DNA from: Crocinitomicaceae bacterium
Lineage (GTDB): Bacteria; Bacteroidota; Bacteroidia; Flavobacteriales_D; Crocinitomicaceae
NCBI GenBank assembly: GCA_023957475.1
Contig: JAMLHA010000010.1
Coordinates: 59,202-123,201, forward strand
Reading direction: 5' to 3'
DNA: 64,000 bases
Part shown: one piece after another, positions 1 to 7,588 of the stretch
Layout of the letters: the number at the start of each line of letters is the position of its first letter
Position numbering within the stretch: position 1 is the stretch's first letter
Program-made: the position numbers and the translations under genes
Notes under the pieces: generated by a model
The model's database searches: none
What the model was told of the DNA's origin: nothing
What the model saw: only the letters and a program-made list of their open reading frames with translations

Positions 1-20
1 GGAGGAAGAAGATAACATTT

Positions 21-1502
21 ATGACATCTTATTTGCACAGTTCATTGGCATTTTTGATGCTGTTAATCGTAAGTTTACCAGCATCATTTGCCCAAAATGA
101 CGCCGATTTATTTATTCTATCTAAAGAGTATTACAGTGGCTCGGCACGCTTTAATGCTATGGGGGGAGCTTTTGGTTCTCTTGGGGCTGATATAAGTTCT
201 GTGCAAATAAATCCCGCAGCAATGGGTCGATTTTCATCTTCTCAGGCAACAATTTCGTTGGGAACAGCTTTGAACAACACGGCATCTAATTTTATCGATA
301 CAAAAAGCAAGGCAAACAATGCCAGTTTTTCCTTACCTTCCATAGGAATTGTTCTTACTCGTGATTTATCCGACAGAAACAAAGGAGATATGTACTCCCA
401 ATTTGGATTTGGTATGAATCGATTGGCTCATTTCAACCGAAAAACAATTATTGAAGGGCAACAATTCCCCTCCATGTTGGACAACTTTATTGGGCAAGCT
501 GATGGAGTTTATCCCGACCAGTTAAGTAGTTTGTTTCCTTTTTCAACTTCATTGGCATGGGAATCCTATGTGATTGACTTTGATTCTACAAATTTATACT
601 ACACCTCACATTTGAATAGTGGCGACATGAAAATGAAACGCACCATTACCACAACTGGAGGGATCAATGAATTTTTCATATCGTATTCCAGAAACCGATT
701 GAATAAATTGTATTATGGTGGTTCGATTGGAATACGTACATACAACCGTTTTGAAGGCTACACACACTCCGAAGATTTGGTATTAGAAGACCCAACATTT
801 AACGGTTTCGATTATGAATACCAACTAAAAACCAGTGGATTTGGTGCTAATTTGAAACTGGGTATCATTTACCTTGTTACGGATGGTTTTAGACTTGGCT
901 TTTCCCTTCATTCTCCAACTATCAGTTCTTTAACAGACAAATGGACAGCCACCATGACTGGCCGTTTCAATGATAATCTAAGCATTAGCGTTCCTACTGA
1001 TTTAGTACCAAAAGGACAATTCAAATACCGAATGCTAACTCCATTTAGAGCAAACGCTTCGGCTTCTTATGTAATTGGTCTAAACGCATTGTTAAGTGCA
1101 GACATTGAATACGTTGGATACAATCAAGGGCGTTTATTACCAACAAAAGATATAACGTATCAAGCTTACGGTTTTGGAATAGAAAATGAAGATATCAAAA
1201 AAAGGTTAACAAATGCTGTTAATTTTCGATTGGGAGCGGAATTTAACATCCAGCAAAAGTTATTTCTACGAGCAGGATTTGCTTTTTATGGAAATGCGTA
1301 TAAAAAATCAGAAAACGTAGATCCAAAACCAGATTTATCCTACAGTGGTGGTTTGGGTTATAAATACGGTAGATTCAGTATTGACTTATCTTATGTATAT
1401 CGCAATATGAAACGGGTTTACTATCCATTTCCAGGAAGTAGCACAGCAAATACTAAGTTGACCGATAATTTAATTACCGTTACTGGTTCAATTCGCTTTT
1501 AA
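21..1502 (+). CDS. FadL/OmpP1-like outer-membrane beta-barrel protein
   Basis: The 493-residue product is predicted to sit in the outer membrane. A signal peptide covers about residues 1-25 and ends in SFAQ. It is followed by the conserved N-terminal region of the Bacteroidota OmpP1/FadL/TodX family: ARFNAMGGAFGSLGAD near residues 42-57 and NPAAMG near 64-69. The rest alternates aromatic and polar residues as barrel strands do, and the protein ends in Phe (SIRF), a typical last-strand signature. Family members carry hydrophobic substrates such as fatty acids, or are annotated as hemin receptors; the substrate here cannot be told. Only 20 bases precede the ATG, so an upstream partner gene cannot be excluded. 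The 3' end overlaps the convergent next gene by 15 bases. Confidence 0.85.
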   Translation: MTSYLHSSLAFLMLLIVSLPASFAQNDADLFILSKEYYSGSARFNAMGGAFGSLGADISSVQINPAAMGRFSSSQATISLGTALNNTASNFIDTKSKANNASFSLPSIGIVLTRDLSDRNKGDMYSQFGFGMNRLAHFNRKTIIEGQQFPSMLDNFIGQADGVYPDQLSSLFPFSTSLAWESYVIDFDSTNLYYTSHLNSGDMKMKRTITTTGGINEFFISYSRNRLNKLYYGGSIGIRTYNRFEGYTHSEDLVLEDPTFNGFDYEYQLKTSGFGANLKLGIIYLVTDGFRLGFSLHSPTISSLTDKWTATMTGRFNDNLSISVPTDLVPKGQFKYRMLTPFRANASASYVIGLNALLSADIEYVGYNQGRLLPTKDITYQAYGFGIENEDIKKRLTNAVNFRLGAEFNIQQKLFLRAGFAFYGNAYKKSENVDPKPDLSYSGGLGYKYGRFSIDLSYVYRNMKRVYYPFPGSSTANTKLTDNLITVTGSIRF

Positions 1503-3023
1503 AATTTTGATAATCTCTTGTTCGTAAGTGGTATTACTCAACTTTGACTCAATCCAAGCATTCAAGTTGAAATACTCTAAAATGGCCTGCTCGTGCTTGT
1601 CTTTGAACAATTCTTTTAAATCTTTTTTCAACGATTTAAAGATCACTAATTGTTCTTCTGGTTTATTGGCTTTTGAAAGACTTTTTATGACTTTAATTAA
1701 AAGTGTTTCCGTTTCATAATCACGTTCACGTTTTGATAAATAGCGATTCACAGATTTAATGGCATATTCTGTAAAATCATAATTTCCCAACTCAAAATGT
1801 AATACCAAATTAAAGATTCTCGCAAAGCTAAAAATATCTTGACGTACAATTTTTTCATTGTCGTTCAAAATCTCATTTACGCTCAATAATGATTTTTTAA
1901 ACTCACCAACAGCAAAGTAACTAACGGATTTGTAATACATAAATAAAATTCGTTGTTCTTTGGTTAGTGTTTCTTCATATTCAGCAATGAATTTCCCGAT
2001 ATTATCAATTAAGTCAATTGTTTTTTGAAACTTACCTTGTCGTTGCAATAATAATAGCTCCATCAAGTACGAATTTGACATGATACGAATTTCATGACTC
2101 ACCGATTTAAATCCTTTTTCTTCTCGTAGATTTCTTAAATCAATGATTAATTGTTCTGCTTTATCAAACTGTTCACCATCAATGTAGCAACGTAGCAAAT
2201 GCGTCAATCCTTGAATGTAACGGGTTGCTAAATCCGCTTTGATTATTGGATTTCTATCCAATACATCTCTGGTTTTATTAAAATAGAGGTAACTATCTTC
2301 GTAATTTCTATTAGTAGCAGCACACAATCCTTTGATGTAATAACACATCGAAGTTGCACGTACAGAAAGTGCTGTGTTTTTACCTTTTATCAAATGATAA
2401 TCGGCAATAGAAGCAACTTGTTCCTCTTCTTTTTTGCTTCGAATGAAACCACCAGATCGAAAGATATTATTGATTCTGGAATATATAATTTGGTATTCGG
2501 CTAGATTTCTTAGTTTTTCTACTACTTCAATTTCTTCTTTGATTAATTCTTCCAACAACACTTCGTTCAACGTTTCTTGGATGCCGTCTTCAATCAACCA
2601 TTTTTCCCAAGAAATAATTTCATTCCAATAGTAAAAATTTTCTGTTCCTTTGGCCAATTCTTTGGCTCGTTGAATGTATTTTCCACATTCTTTGTAAAGT
2701 GCTTTACTAAATAAAATTTCAATGTTTTTTATTTCTTGCTTTAAGATACTCTCTGGAGATTCTTCACTGTAAAAATTTCGTAAACTTTTTAAAATCAGCT
2801 TGTATAAATAATTCTTCTCAGAAGAAAGGTGCTTTACAAATACTTCATTTTTAAATTCTTGTTTCAATGATTCTTCATTATACTCTTTTTGAGCGTCAAT
2901 AAAATCAAAGATTTTGATATAATTTTTTTCTCCAGATTGCAGTGAAGAAGAAAGTTTAAAAAAGCGTTTTTCAGATTTTGAAAGCGATTTAATTAACTTA
3001 AATAATTCTACAGAGGGTTTCAT
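1488..3023 (-). CDS. Helical (TPR-like) cytoplasmic protein of unknown function
   Basis: I do not recognise a named function. The 511-residue product has no signal peptide or membrane segment and is rich in Lys, Glu and Leu, with a regular amphipathic-helix pattern throughout that resembles an alpha-solenoid or degenerate TPR array. The N-terminal stretch LIKSLSKSEKRFFKLSS recalls a Bacteroidota family of hypothetical proteins of similar length. The gene is monocistronic. It converges on the outer-membrane protein gene with a 15-base overlap and has a TATTTTTG promoter element 28 bases upstream of its ATG. A role as a protein-interaction scaffold is only a guess from the fold. Confidence 0.75.
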   Translation of the reverse strand: MKPSVELFKLIKSLSKSEKRFFKLSSSLQSGEKNYIKIFDFIDAQKEYNEESLKQEFKNEVFVKHLSSEKNYLYKLILKSLRNFYSEESPESILKQEIKNIEILFSKALYKECGKYIQRAKELAKGTENFYYWNEIISWEKWLIEDGIQETLNEVLLEELIKEEIEVVEKLRNLAEYQIIYSRINNIFRSGGFIRSKKEEEQVASIADYHLIKGKNTALSVRATSMCYYIKGLCAATNRNYEDSYLYFNKTRDVLDRNPIIKADLATRYIQGLTHLLRCYIDGEQFDKAEQLIIDLRNLREEKGFKSVSHEIRIMSNSYLMELLLLQRQGKFQKTIDLIDNIGKFIAEYEETLTKEQRILFMYYKSVSYFAVGEFKKSLLSVNEILNDNEKIVRQDIFSFARIFNLVLHFELGNYDFTEYAIKSVNRYLSKRERDYETETLLIKVIKSLSKANKPEEQLVIFKSLKKDLKELFKDKHEQAILEYFNLNAWIESKLSNTTYEQEIIKILKAN

Positions 3024-3050
3024 TTCAAGTGTTTTAATAAAAACTTAACA

Positions 3051-3058
3051 CAAAAATA
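3051..3058 (-). promoter_or_regulatory. Bacteroidota -7 element (TATTTTTG)
   Basis: An exact match to TAnnTTTG on the minus strand, 28 bases upstream of the helical protein gene that starts at 3023. No TTTG -33 element lies at the expected spacing. Confidence 0.45.
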
Positions 3059-3175
3059 CGGTTTATTCTTGAAATCCTAAAATTAGCTTTAAAATTATTT
3101 ATTCAAAAAGAAATAGTAACATTTTTTAACTTAATTCAAATATTACATTTAGATAAAGAATCCTATTTTTTTTAC

Positions 3176-3183
3176 TATTTTTG
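3176..3183 (+). promoter_or_regulatory. Bacteroidota -7 element (TATTTTTG)
   Basis: An exact TAnnTTTG match 27 bases upstream of the antiporter ATG at 3211. The -33 region is not a clean TTTG. Confidence 0.45.
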
Positions 3184-3210
3184 TAAACCTAAACAGTAAC
3201 AATTGGAATA

Positions 3211-5388
3211 ATGACAGATTTTTTTAATCAATTAGCACACGGTTTTGAATTGCCTTTACAGAATTTGATTTTAGTTTTTTCTGTAATCTTATTAATCATT
3301 CTTCTTTCACCTATTTTATTAAAAAAATTAAATATCCCAGGTATTATTGGGTTGATTATTGCTGGAGTTGCCATTGGGCCACATGGATTTAATGTCATTG
3401 AAAAAAACTCTGCCATTGATTTATTTTCTTTAATTGGTTTGCTCTACATCATGTTTATCGCTGGACTGGAGTTGGATATGAATGAATTTAAGGTCAACAA
3501 AAACAAAAGTCTGGTATTTGGTTTCTTTACATTTATCATTCCCTTAGGAATTGGATTTCCTGTAGTACACTATTTTTTAGGCTATGATTTTAATACTAGC
3601 TTTTTAACAGCCAGTATGTTTGCTACACACACATTGGTAGCCTACCCCATCGTGAGTAAATTAGGGGTTTCAAAAAATCAAGCTGTTGCCGTTGCTGTAG
3701 GCGGTACCATCTTAACAGACACTGCTGTTTTGATAATATTAGCTGTTATAATCGGTAATGCACATGGAAACTTAAACACAGCCTTTTGGTTACAATTAAT
3801 TGTTTCTTTAGCCATTTTCTCAGCCATTATGTTCTTCCTTATTCCACGTATTGCAAAATGGTTTTTCAAAAAATTGGAAAGTGAGAAGCATTCACATTAT
3901 ATTTTTGTATTGTCAGTTGTCTTTTTTGCTGCCTTTTTAGCTGAAGTAGCAGGTGTAGAACCAATTATTGGAGCTTTCGTTGCCGGATTGGCTTTAAACA
4001 AGTTAATACCACATTCTTCTGCCTTGATGAACCGCATTGAGTTTATGGGAAATTCATTGTTTATTCCATTTTTCTTAATCAGCGTTGGGATGTTGGTGGA
4101 TGTAAAAGTAATTTTAAGTGGATGGAATGCTTGGATTATTGCTGGAGCACTAACAATTGTGGCGATTATTGGTAAATGGGTAGCTGCATTTATCACACAA
4201 AAGGTATTTAAATATTCGGGAGCTCAACGTCAATTGATATTTGGATTAAGTTCTGCTCATGCTGCTGCAACTTTGGCTATTATTCTAGTTGGTTATAACG
4301 TAATTATCGGTACGGATGCTTCTGGAAATGCCATTCGATTATTGGATGACAACATTTTGAATGGAACAATTATTCTGATTTTAATTACATGTATTGTTGC
4401 TTCATTTGCCACTGAAAACGCCAGTAAAGAAATTTTAGCTCAATCGGAAGAAGAAGAGGTAAAAATCTCAGAAAATTCTTGGGCTGCTGCCGAACAAATA
4501 TTGGTGCCTATTGAAAAAGTTTCTAAAATTCAACGTATTTTAGAGTTTACTACGTTGATTAAAAACAAAAAATCAGAAAATCCAATTTCTGTTTTAACTG
4601 TTGTTTCTAACAATAGCGATGCCGAGGCGAACATTGTTAAAGCCAAAGGAAAATTGGAAGACATTGTTAAAGAGGCTTGTGCTTCCGAAACAAAAGTAAA
4701 GGTATTGACAACCATCGACCACAACGTTGCTAGTGGTATTGCTCGTGTTTCAAGAGAAATTGTTGCCGATTTAATTGTTCTTGGATGGCCACATCAGGCA
4801 GGGTTCTTTGAAAAGATTTTAGGCGACCGTATGAATAGCATCTTGGACCAAACGTATAAAACAACGTTTATTTGCCATTTTGACAAAGCTTTGTCAACCA
4901 CAAAACGAATTGTTGTTGTTGTTCCTCCTTATGCTGAAATTGAAAAAGGATTTGCTTTGTGGATTGAAAAAATCGTTCGATTGTCTCAAGAATTGAGCAT
5001 TCCAATCTTAATGTATAGCAATAAAACCACTAAAAAATCCATCAACAAACACTTTGTAGAGATGAAATATGCCACCAAAATATCCATTGTAGAGTTTGAC
5101 GATTGGGAAGATATATTGGTTTTATCAAGAGAAATCCACAAAGATGATTTATTTGTATTGATTACATCGCGTAAAGGAGCTCCTTCGTACATGTCTATTT
5201 TTGAGCACTTGCCAACCAAAATGGAAAAATACTTTACCCACAACAATTACATGGTTATCTATTCTCGTCACATCGATGAGTTAACAGATGAAGGTTATCA
5301 CGACATTTCTTCCGAACCAATCACAAAAAGTATTGAAGTGGTACAAAAAATCGGTAAGGGAATTGGTGGTATGTTCAAAAAGGATTAG
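3211..5388 (+). CDS. CPA2-family cation:proton antiporter with C-terminal USP-like domains
   Basis: A 725-residue inner-membrane protein. Residues from about 20 to 400 form roughly twelve hydrophobic helices of the Na+/H+ exchanger (CPA2, KefB/GerN-like) domain. They include GLLYIMFIAGLELDMN near residue 80 and GTILTDTAVLIIL near 165, the conserved polar ion-path helix of the family. The remaining ~300 residues are cytoplasmic and look like two universal-stress-protein folds, one around 425-560 (contains DLIVLGWP) and one around 570-690 (contains KRIVVVVPPY). Such tails may bind nucleotides and gate the transporter. It probably exchanges K+ or Na+ for H+; the ion cannot be assigned. The gene has its own promoter element and ends five bases before a broken antitoxin fragment. 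Confidence 0.88.
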   Translation: MTDFFNQLAHGFELPLQNLILVFSVILLIILLSPILLKKLNIPGIIGLIIAGVAIGPHGFNVIEKNSAIDLFSLIGLLYIMFIAGLELDMNEFKVNKNKSLVFGFFTFIIPLGIGFPVVHYFLGYDFNTSFLTASMFATHTLVAYPIVSKLGVSKNQAVAVAVGGTILTDTAVLIILAVIIGNAHGNLNTAFWLQLIVSLAIFSAIMFFLIPRIAKWFFKKLESEKHSHYIFVLSVVFFAAFLAEVAGVEPIIGAFVAGLALNKLIPHSSALMNRIEFMGNSLFIPFFLISVGMLVDVKVILSGWNAWIIAGALTIVAIIGKWVAAFITQKVFKYSGAQRQLIFGLSSAHAAATLAIILVGYNVIIGTDASGNAIRLLDDNILNGTIILILITCIVASFATENASKEILAQSEEEEVKISENSWAAAEQILVPIEKVSKIQRILEFTTLIKNKKSENPISVLTVVSNNSDAEANIVKAKGKLEDIVKEACASETKVKVLTTIDHNVASGIARVSREIVADLIVLGWPHQAGFFEKILGDRMNSILDQTYKTTFICHFDKALSTTKRIVVVVPPYAEIEKGFALWIEKIVRLSQELSIPILMYSNKTTKKSINKHFVEMKYATKISIVEFDDWEDILVLSREIHKDDLFVLITSRKGAPSYMSIFEHLPTKMEKYFTHNNYMVIYSRHIDELTDEGYHDISSEPITKSIEVVQKIGKGIGGMFKKD

Positions 5389-5393
5389 AAAAA

Positions 5394-5630
5394 ATGATTG
5401 CTGAATACTTGAATTCAGCATTGGAAGATGGGGATGAAAAAGCTATAACAGTTGCAATCGGAAATATTGCTAAAGCAATCGGTATGACTAAAATTGCGGA
5501 ACAAACTGGTTTAAGCAGACCAAGTTTATACAAAGCACTATCAGATGGTTCGAAGCCTCAATTTTCGACCATACTTAGAGTATTACGAGCAATTGAAGGA
5601 AATATTCAAATAAACCCATTTCATGCATAA
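5394..5630 (+). pseudogene. 5'-truncated orphan antitoxin of the HI1420/HigA-like addiction-module family
   Basis: The 78 residues match the body of the 'probable addiction module antidote' family (XRE-type HTH). They begin at MIAEYLNSALEDGD and continue through the helix-turn-helix MTKIAEQTGLSRPSLYKAL to a terminal beta strand. From memory, full family members are about 95-105 residues and carry a further ~20-residue N-terminal dimerisation segment before this point. The frame upstream is open for only a few unrelated codons before a stop inside the antiporter gene. The toxin gene that normally lies immediately upstream is absent. I read this as a remnant left by an insertion or deletion, not an active toxin-antitoxin pair, although the HTH itself looks intact and could still be expressed from the antiporter transcript. 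Confidence 0.7.
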
Positions 5631-5826
5631 GATTTTACCGTTCCATAACAAGGCATTCAGAGCAAAAGCAAAAAAAACGCTTCGGGGGTAAGGTTTTTGT
5701 TTAAATTTGAGTTCGTGCTTCGAGTTAGGAATCTTTGTAAAAATGGCTTCTACTCCGAGCGCCTAAAACGCAGTCAGTGGTCATAGTTAGCGATACTCCC
5801 GAATTGAAATATAAAATAAAAATAAA
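5631..5826 (+). other. Non-coding segment of apparently foreign origin between two gene fragments
   Basis: About 195 bases without a plausible gene. The stretch is visibly richer in G and C than its neighbours (for example cgcttcgggggtaagg and ctccgagcgcctaaaacgc). It contains a TAAC near its start (5646) and a GTTA near its end (5789) that loosely recall integron attC core sites. I could not fold a clean attC from it, and the core heptamers do not match the consensus. It joins the broken antitoxin to the broken gene downstream. Confidence 0.35.
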
Positions 5827-6264
5827 ATGGTAGCAAAATCAACAGATAAAGAAACTTTTCAACTGACTGACAACGGACAGCAGTTAGTCGAACTTCATTA
5901 TGAAAGTTTATTTTCGCATAAAGCAAGAATCATATTAACAAACACTGACACTTACGACATTAAACCTATAGGTATTTTCGGGACAAGCATATCTGTAACA
6001 AAGGACGAGACAGAAATTGCAAACTTGAAAATGAATTGGCGTGGACAAATTGTGTTTGCTTTCCAAAACGGACAAGAATTTATATTAAATGCCAAAGGTA
6101 TGTTTTTAAACAAATACACTGTTGACAACAAAGATGGAGAAAATGAAATTCTGTTAGACCCGAAATTTGAATGGAGTAAATTCAATTATAAATACAACAA
6201 AAAAGGGTTGCATAACTGCAACCCTTTGATTTTTAAGTGGTCCCAACAGGGCTTGAACCTGTGA
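5827..6264 (+). pseudogene. 3'-truncated hypothetical gene running into tRNA terminator and antisense tRNA
   Basis: The first ~124 residues read as one coherent beta-rich protein (MVAKSTDKETFQLTDNGQQL at the start, FEWSKFNYKYN at the end) of a small cassette-type family that I recall from flavobacterial genomes; I know no function. From residue about 126 the frame reads through the tRNA terminator hairpin (6202-6227) and then antisense through the tRNA gene until a chance stop. The final ~20 residues are therefore not native, and the real gene has lost its 3' end, which in relatives continues into a hydrophobic segment. No promoter is evident. Together with the truncated antitoxin this marks an insertion scar. 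Confidence 0.7.
6197..6227 (-). terminator. Rho-independent terminator of the tRNA gene
   Basis: Perfect 10-bp stem AAAGGGTTGC / GCAACCCTTT (6202-6211 with 6218-6227) and a six-base loop. On the minus strand it is followed by a short T run, 11 bases past the tRNA 3' end. Confidence 0.8.
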
Positions 6265-6311
6265 CCCCCTGATTATGAGTCAGGTGCTCTAACCAACTGA
6301 GCTATAGGACC
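6238..6311 (-). tRNA. tRNA with CAU anticodon (probably elongator Met; Ile2 not excluded)
   Basis: A 74-base cloverleaf on the minus strand. The acceptor stem is GGTCCTA/TGGGACC, the D-arm is GCTC..GAGC, and the anticodon arm is CCTGA-CTCATAA-TCAGG with anticodon CAT. The T-arm is ACAGG-TTCAAGC-CCTGT and the discriminator base is A. The 3' CCA is not encoded (the next bases are CTT). A CAU anticodon can be initiator Met, elongator Met or lysidine-modified Ile2. The first base pair G1-C72 rules out the initiator type. The GTTGGTTAGAGCAC D-arm and GGGTCACAGGTTC variable/T-arm region resemble elongator Met. It is the only tRNA in the window. Confidence 0.92.
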
Positions 6312-6423
6312 TATAAGACTATTTCTTATTTCAATAGAAAACGTTTATTCCTATTGGTCGGCAAATATAATACATCCTTATAAAATAGCAATACTCTGTT
6401 GGAAAAAACTTCATAAAAAACAA

Positions 6424-6445
6424 AACCACCCTTTGCAGAGTGGTT
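6424..6445 (-). terminator. Terminator-like hairpin after the DUF3078 gene
   Basis: Stem AACCAC/GTGGTT (6424-6429 with 6440-6445), possibly extended by one pair after a mismatch. It is flanked by T-rich sequence on both strands. It lies between the stop of the minus-strand DUF3078 gene (6497) and the tRNA, so it could end transcription on the minus strand. Confidence 0.6.
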
Positions 6446-6496
6446 TTTGTATTTTCAAAGATTGATTAAATCACCTTTCAATAGCATCAACAACGA

Positions 6497-7444
6497 TTAT
6501 TTAAAGTTTTGTAAAGAATAAGATAATCCTAAACCTAATACAGATTTAAACTGAGTACGTGGACCAAAACCTCCTTTTGCATCTCTAATTTTAATATCAT
6601 CGTCGTAAATCAATGTCCAGTTAACCGAAGCAGACAACCAAGAATTAACTTTAAATGTCCAAAGAATATCTAAGTTAACATCAATATTTTGTGGCTTAAC
6701 AGCATAATTCGAGAACAATTCCAATTTTGACTTAAAGTTGATGTTTTTAACGATTTCCTTCACATACGTTAAACGGAAGTAAGCACCAATCTCACCTCTA
6801 AACTTGTTACTAGAAGAAATAACATCACCTTGCGCATTAAATTGTGCATCCTTTACACCAAAAGCACCAGCATTTGCAAGAGAATCATCCAATACAAACG
6901 TCATTTTTGTTGCAATAGGAGATAAAAACGCAGATAAGTTTTCATTTGGAGTGTAATCGATACCAAGAGCTAAGTTTACATAACCCGGTGCCATGAAACG
7001 AGAAACATAAACAGAATCATTTGGATAACTAAAACCATCCATAAATTGTGTTTTAAAACCTCCAATAAATGATAAATACCATGCTTTATGTAATTGATAA
7101 CCAGCTTTTGTTGCAAAGTCAATTTTATCATCTGTCTTTTGCAACCCTTGATTTTTACCCGCTTTATCTAAATACAACATTCCACCCAAAGCCAAATCCA
7201 AACTATTGGTCCACTGCCATTTGTTTTTATTATAATCTGCAGAGGCAGAAATAAATCCAATTACAGATAAATTGTTACGTCCACCCGCACTCCAGTTAAC
7301 AAATGAAGATTGTGTTCCGTTTAAACCAAATAAAGCTTTTAATTTCCAAGGACTCTCTGGTTTAGCAGCTGCTGTTGAATCTTGTGAGAAAGAGAAAAAA
7401 CTACAAATCAAAGCTGTAGCTGCAAAAAGTACATATTTTTTCAT
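6497..7444 (-). CDS. DUF3078-family outer-membrane protein
   Basis: A 315-residue protein with a signal peptide over about residues 1-20 (ends SFFSFSQ). The mature N-terminus carries the family hallmark: a repeated motif near LNGTQSSFVNWSAGGRNNL, where an aromatic-Ser-Asn-Trp is followed by Ala-Gly-Gly. The rest alternates as beta strands and ends with LSYSLQNFK. Members are outer-membrane barrels of Bacteroidota with no assigned function. The gene stands alone, transcribed divergently from the TonB-receptor-like gene at 7589, with a near-consensus GAACTTTG element at 7468-7475 on the minus strand and a terminator hairpin downstream. Confidence 0.85.
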   Translation of the reverse strand: MKKYVLFAATALICSFFSFSQDSTAAAKPESPWKLKALFGLNGTQSSFVNWSAGGRNNLSVIGFISASADYNKNKWQWTNSLDLALGGMLYLDKAGKNQGLQKTDDKIDFATKAGYQLHKAWYLSFIGGFKTQFMDGFSYPNDSVYVSRFMAPGYVNLALGIDYTPNENLSAFLSPIATKMTFVLDDSLANAGAFGVKDAQFNAQGDVISSSNKFRGEIGAYFRLTYVKEIVKNINFKSKLELFSNYAVKPQNIDVNLDILWTFKVNSWLSASVNWTLIYDDDIKIRDAKGGFGPRTQFKSVLGLGLSYSLQNFK

Positions 7445-7588
7445 TACTTGTTTTTAAAATTTGGGGGCAAAGTTCGCTATTTTTTAATCAATTATCAATT
7501 TTTAACAAATTATTTAACTTAAACACAATTTAAATGTAACAATTCTTCAATAATACCGTTCATAAAATAACTAGAGCGCAATCTTTTT

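Noticed and set aside
3897..4196. A 99-residue minus-strand open frame inside the antiporter gene
   Set aside because: It is antisense to conserved transmembrane codons and has no start signal or recognisable motif. The same applies to the other antisense frames inside yidC, pyrG, ftsH and the E2 gene.
5640..5800. Integron attC site between the two gene fragments
   Set aside because: The TAAC/GTTA framing is suggestive, but the core heptamers do not match RYYYAAC/GTTRRRY and no clean paired structure could be drawn.
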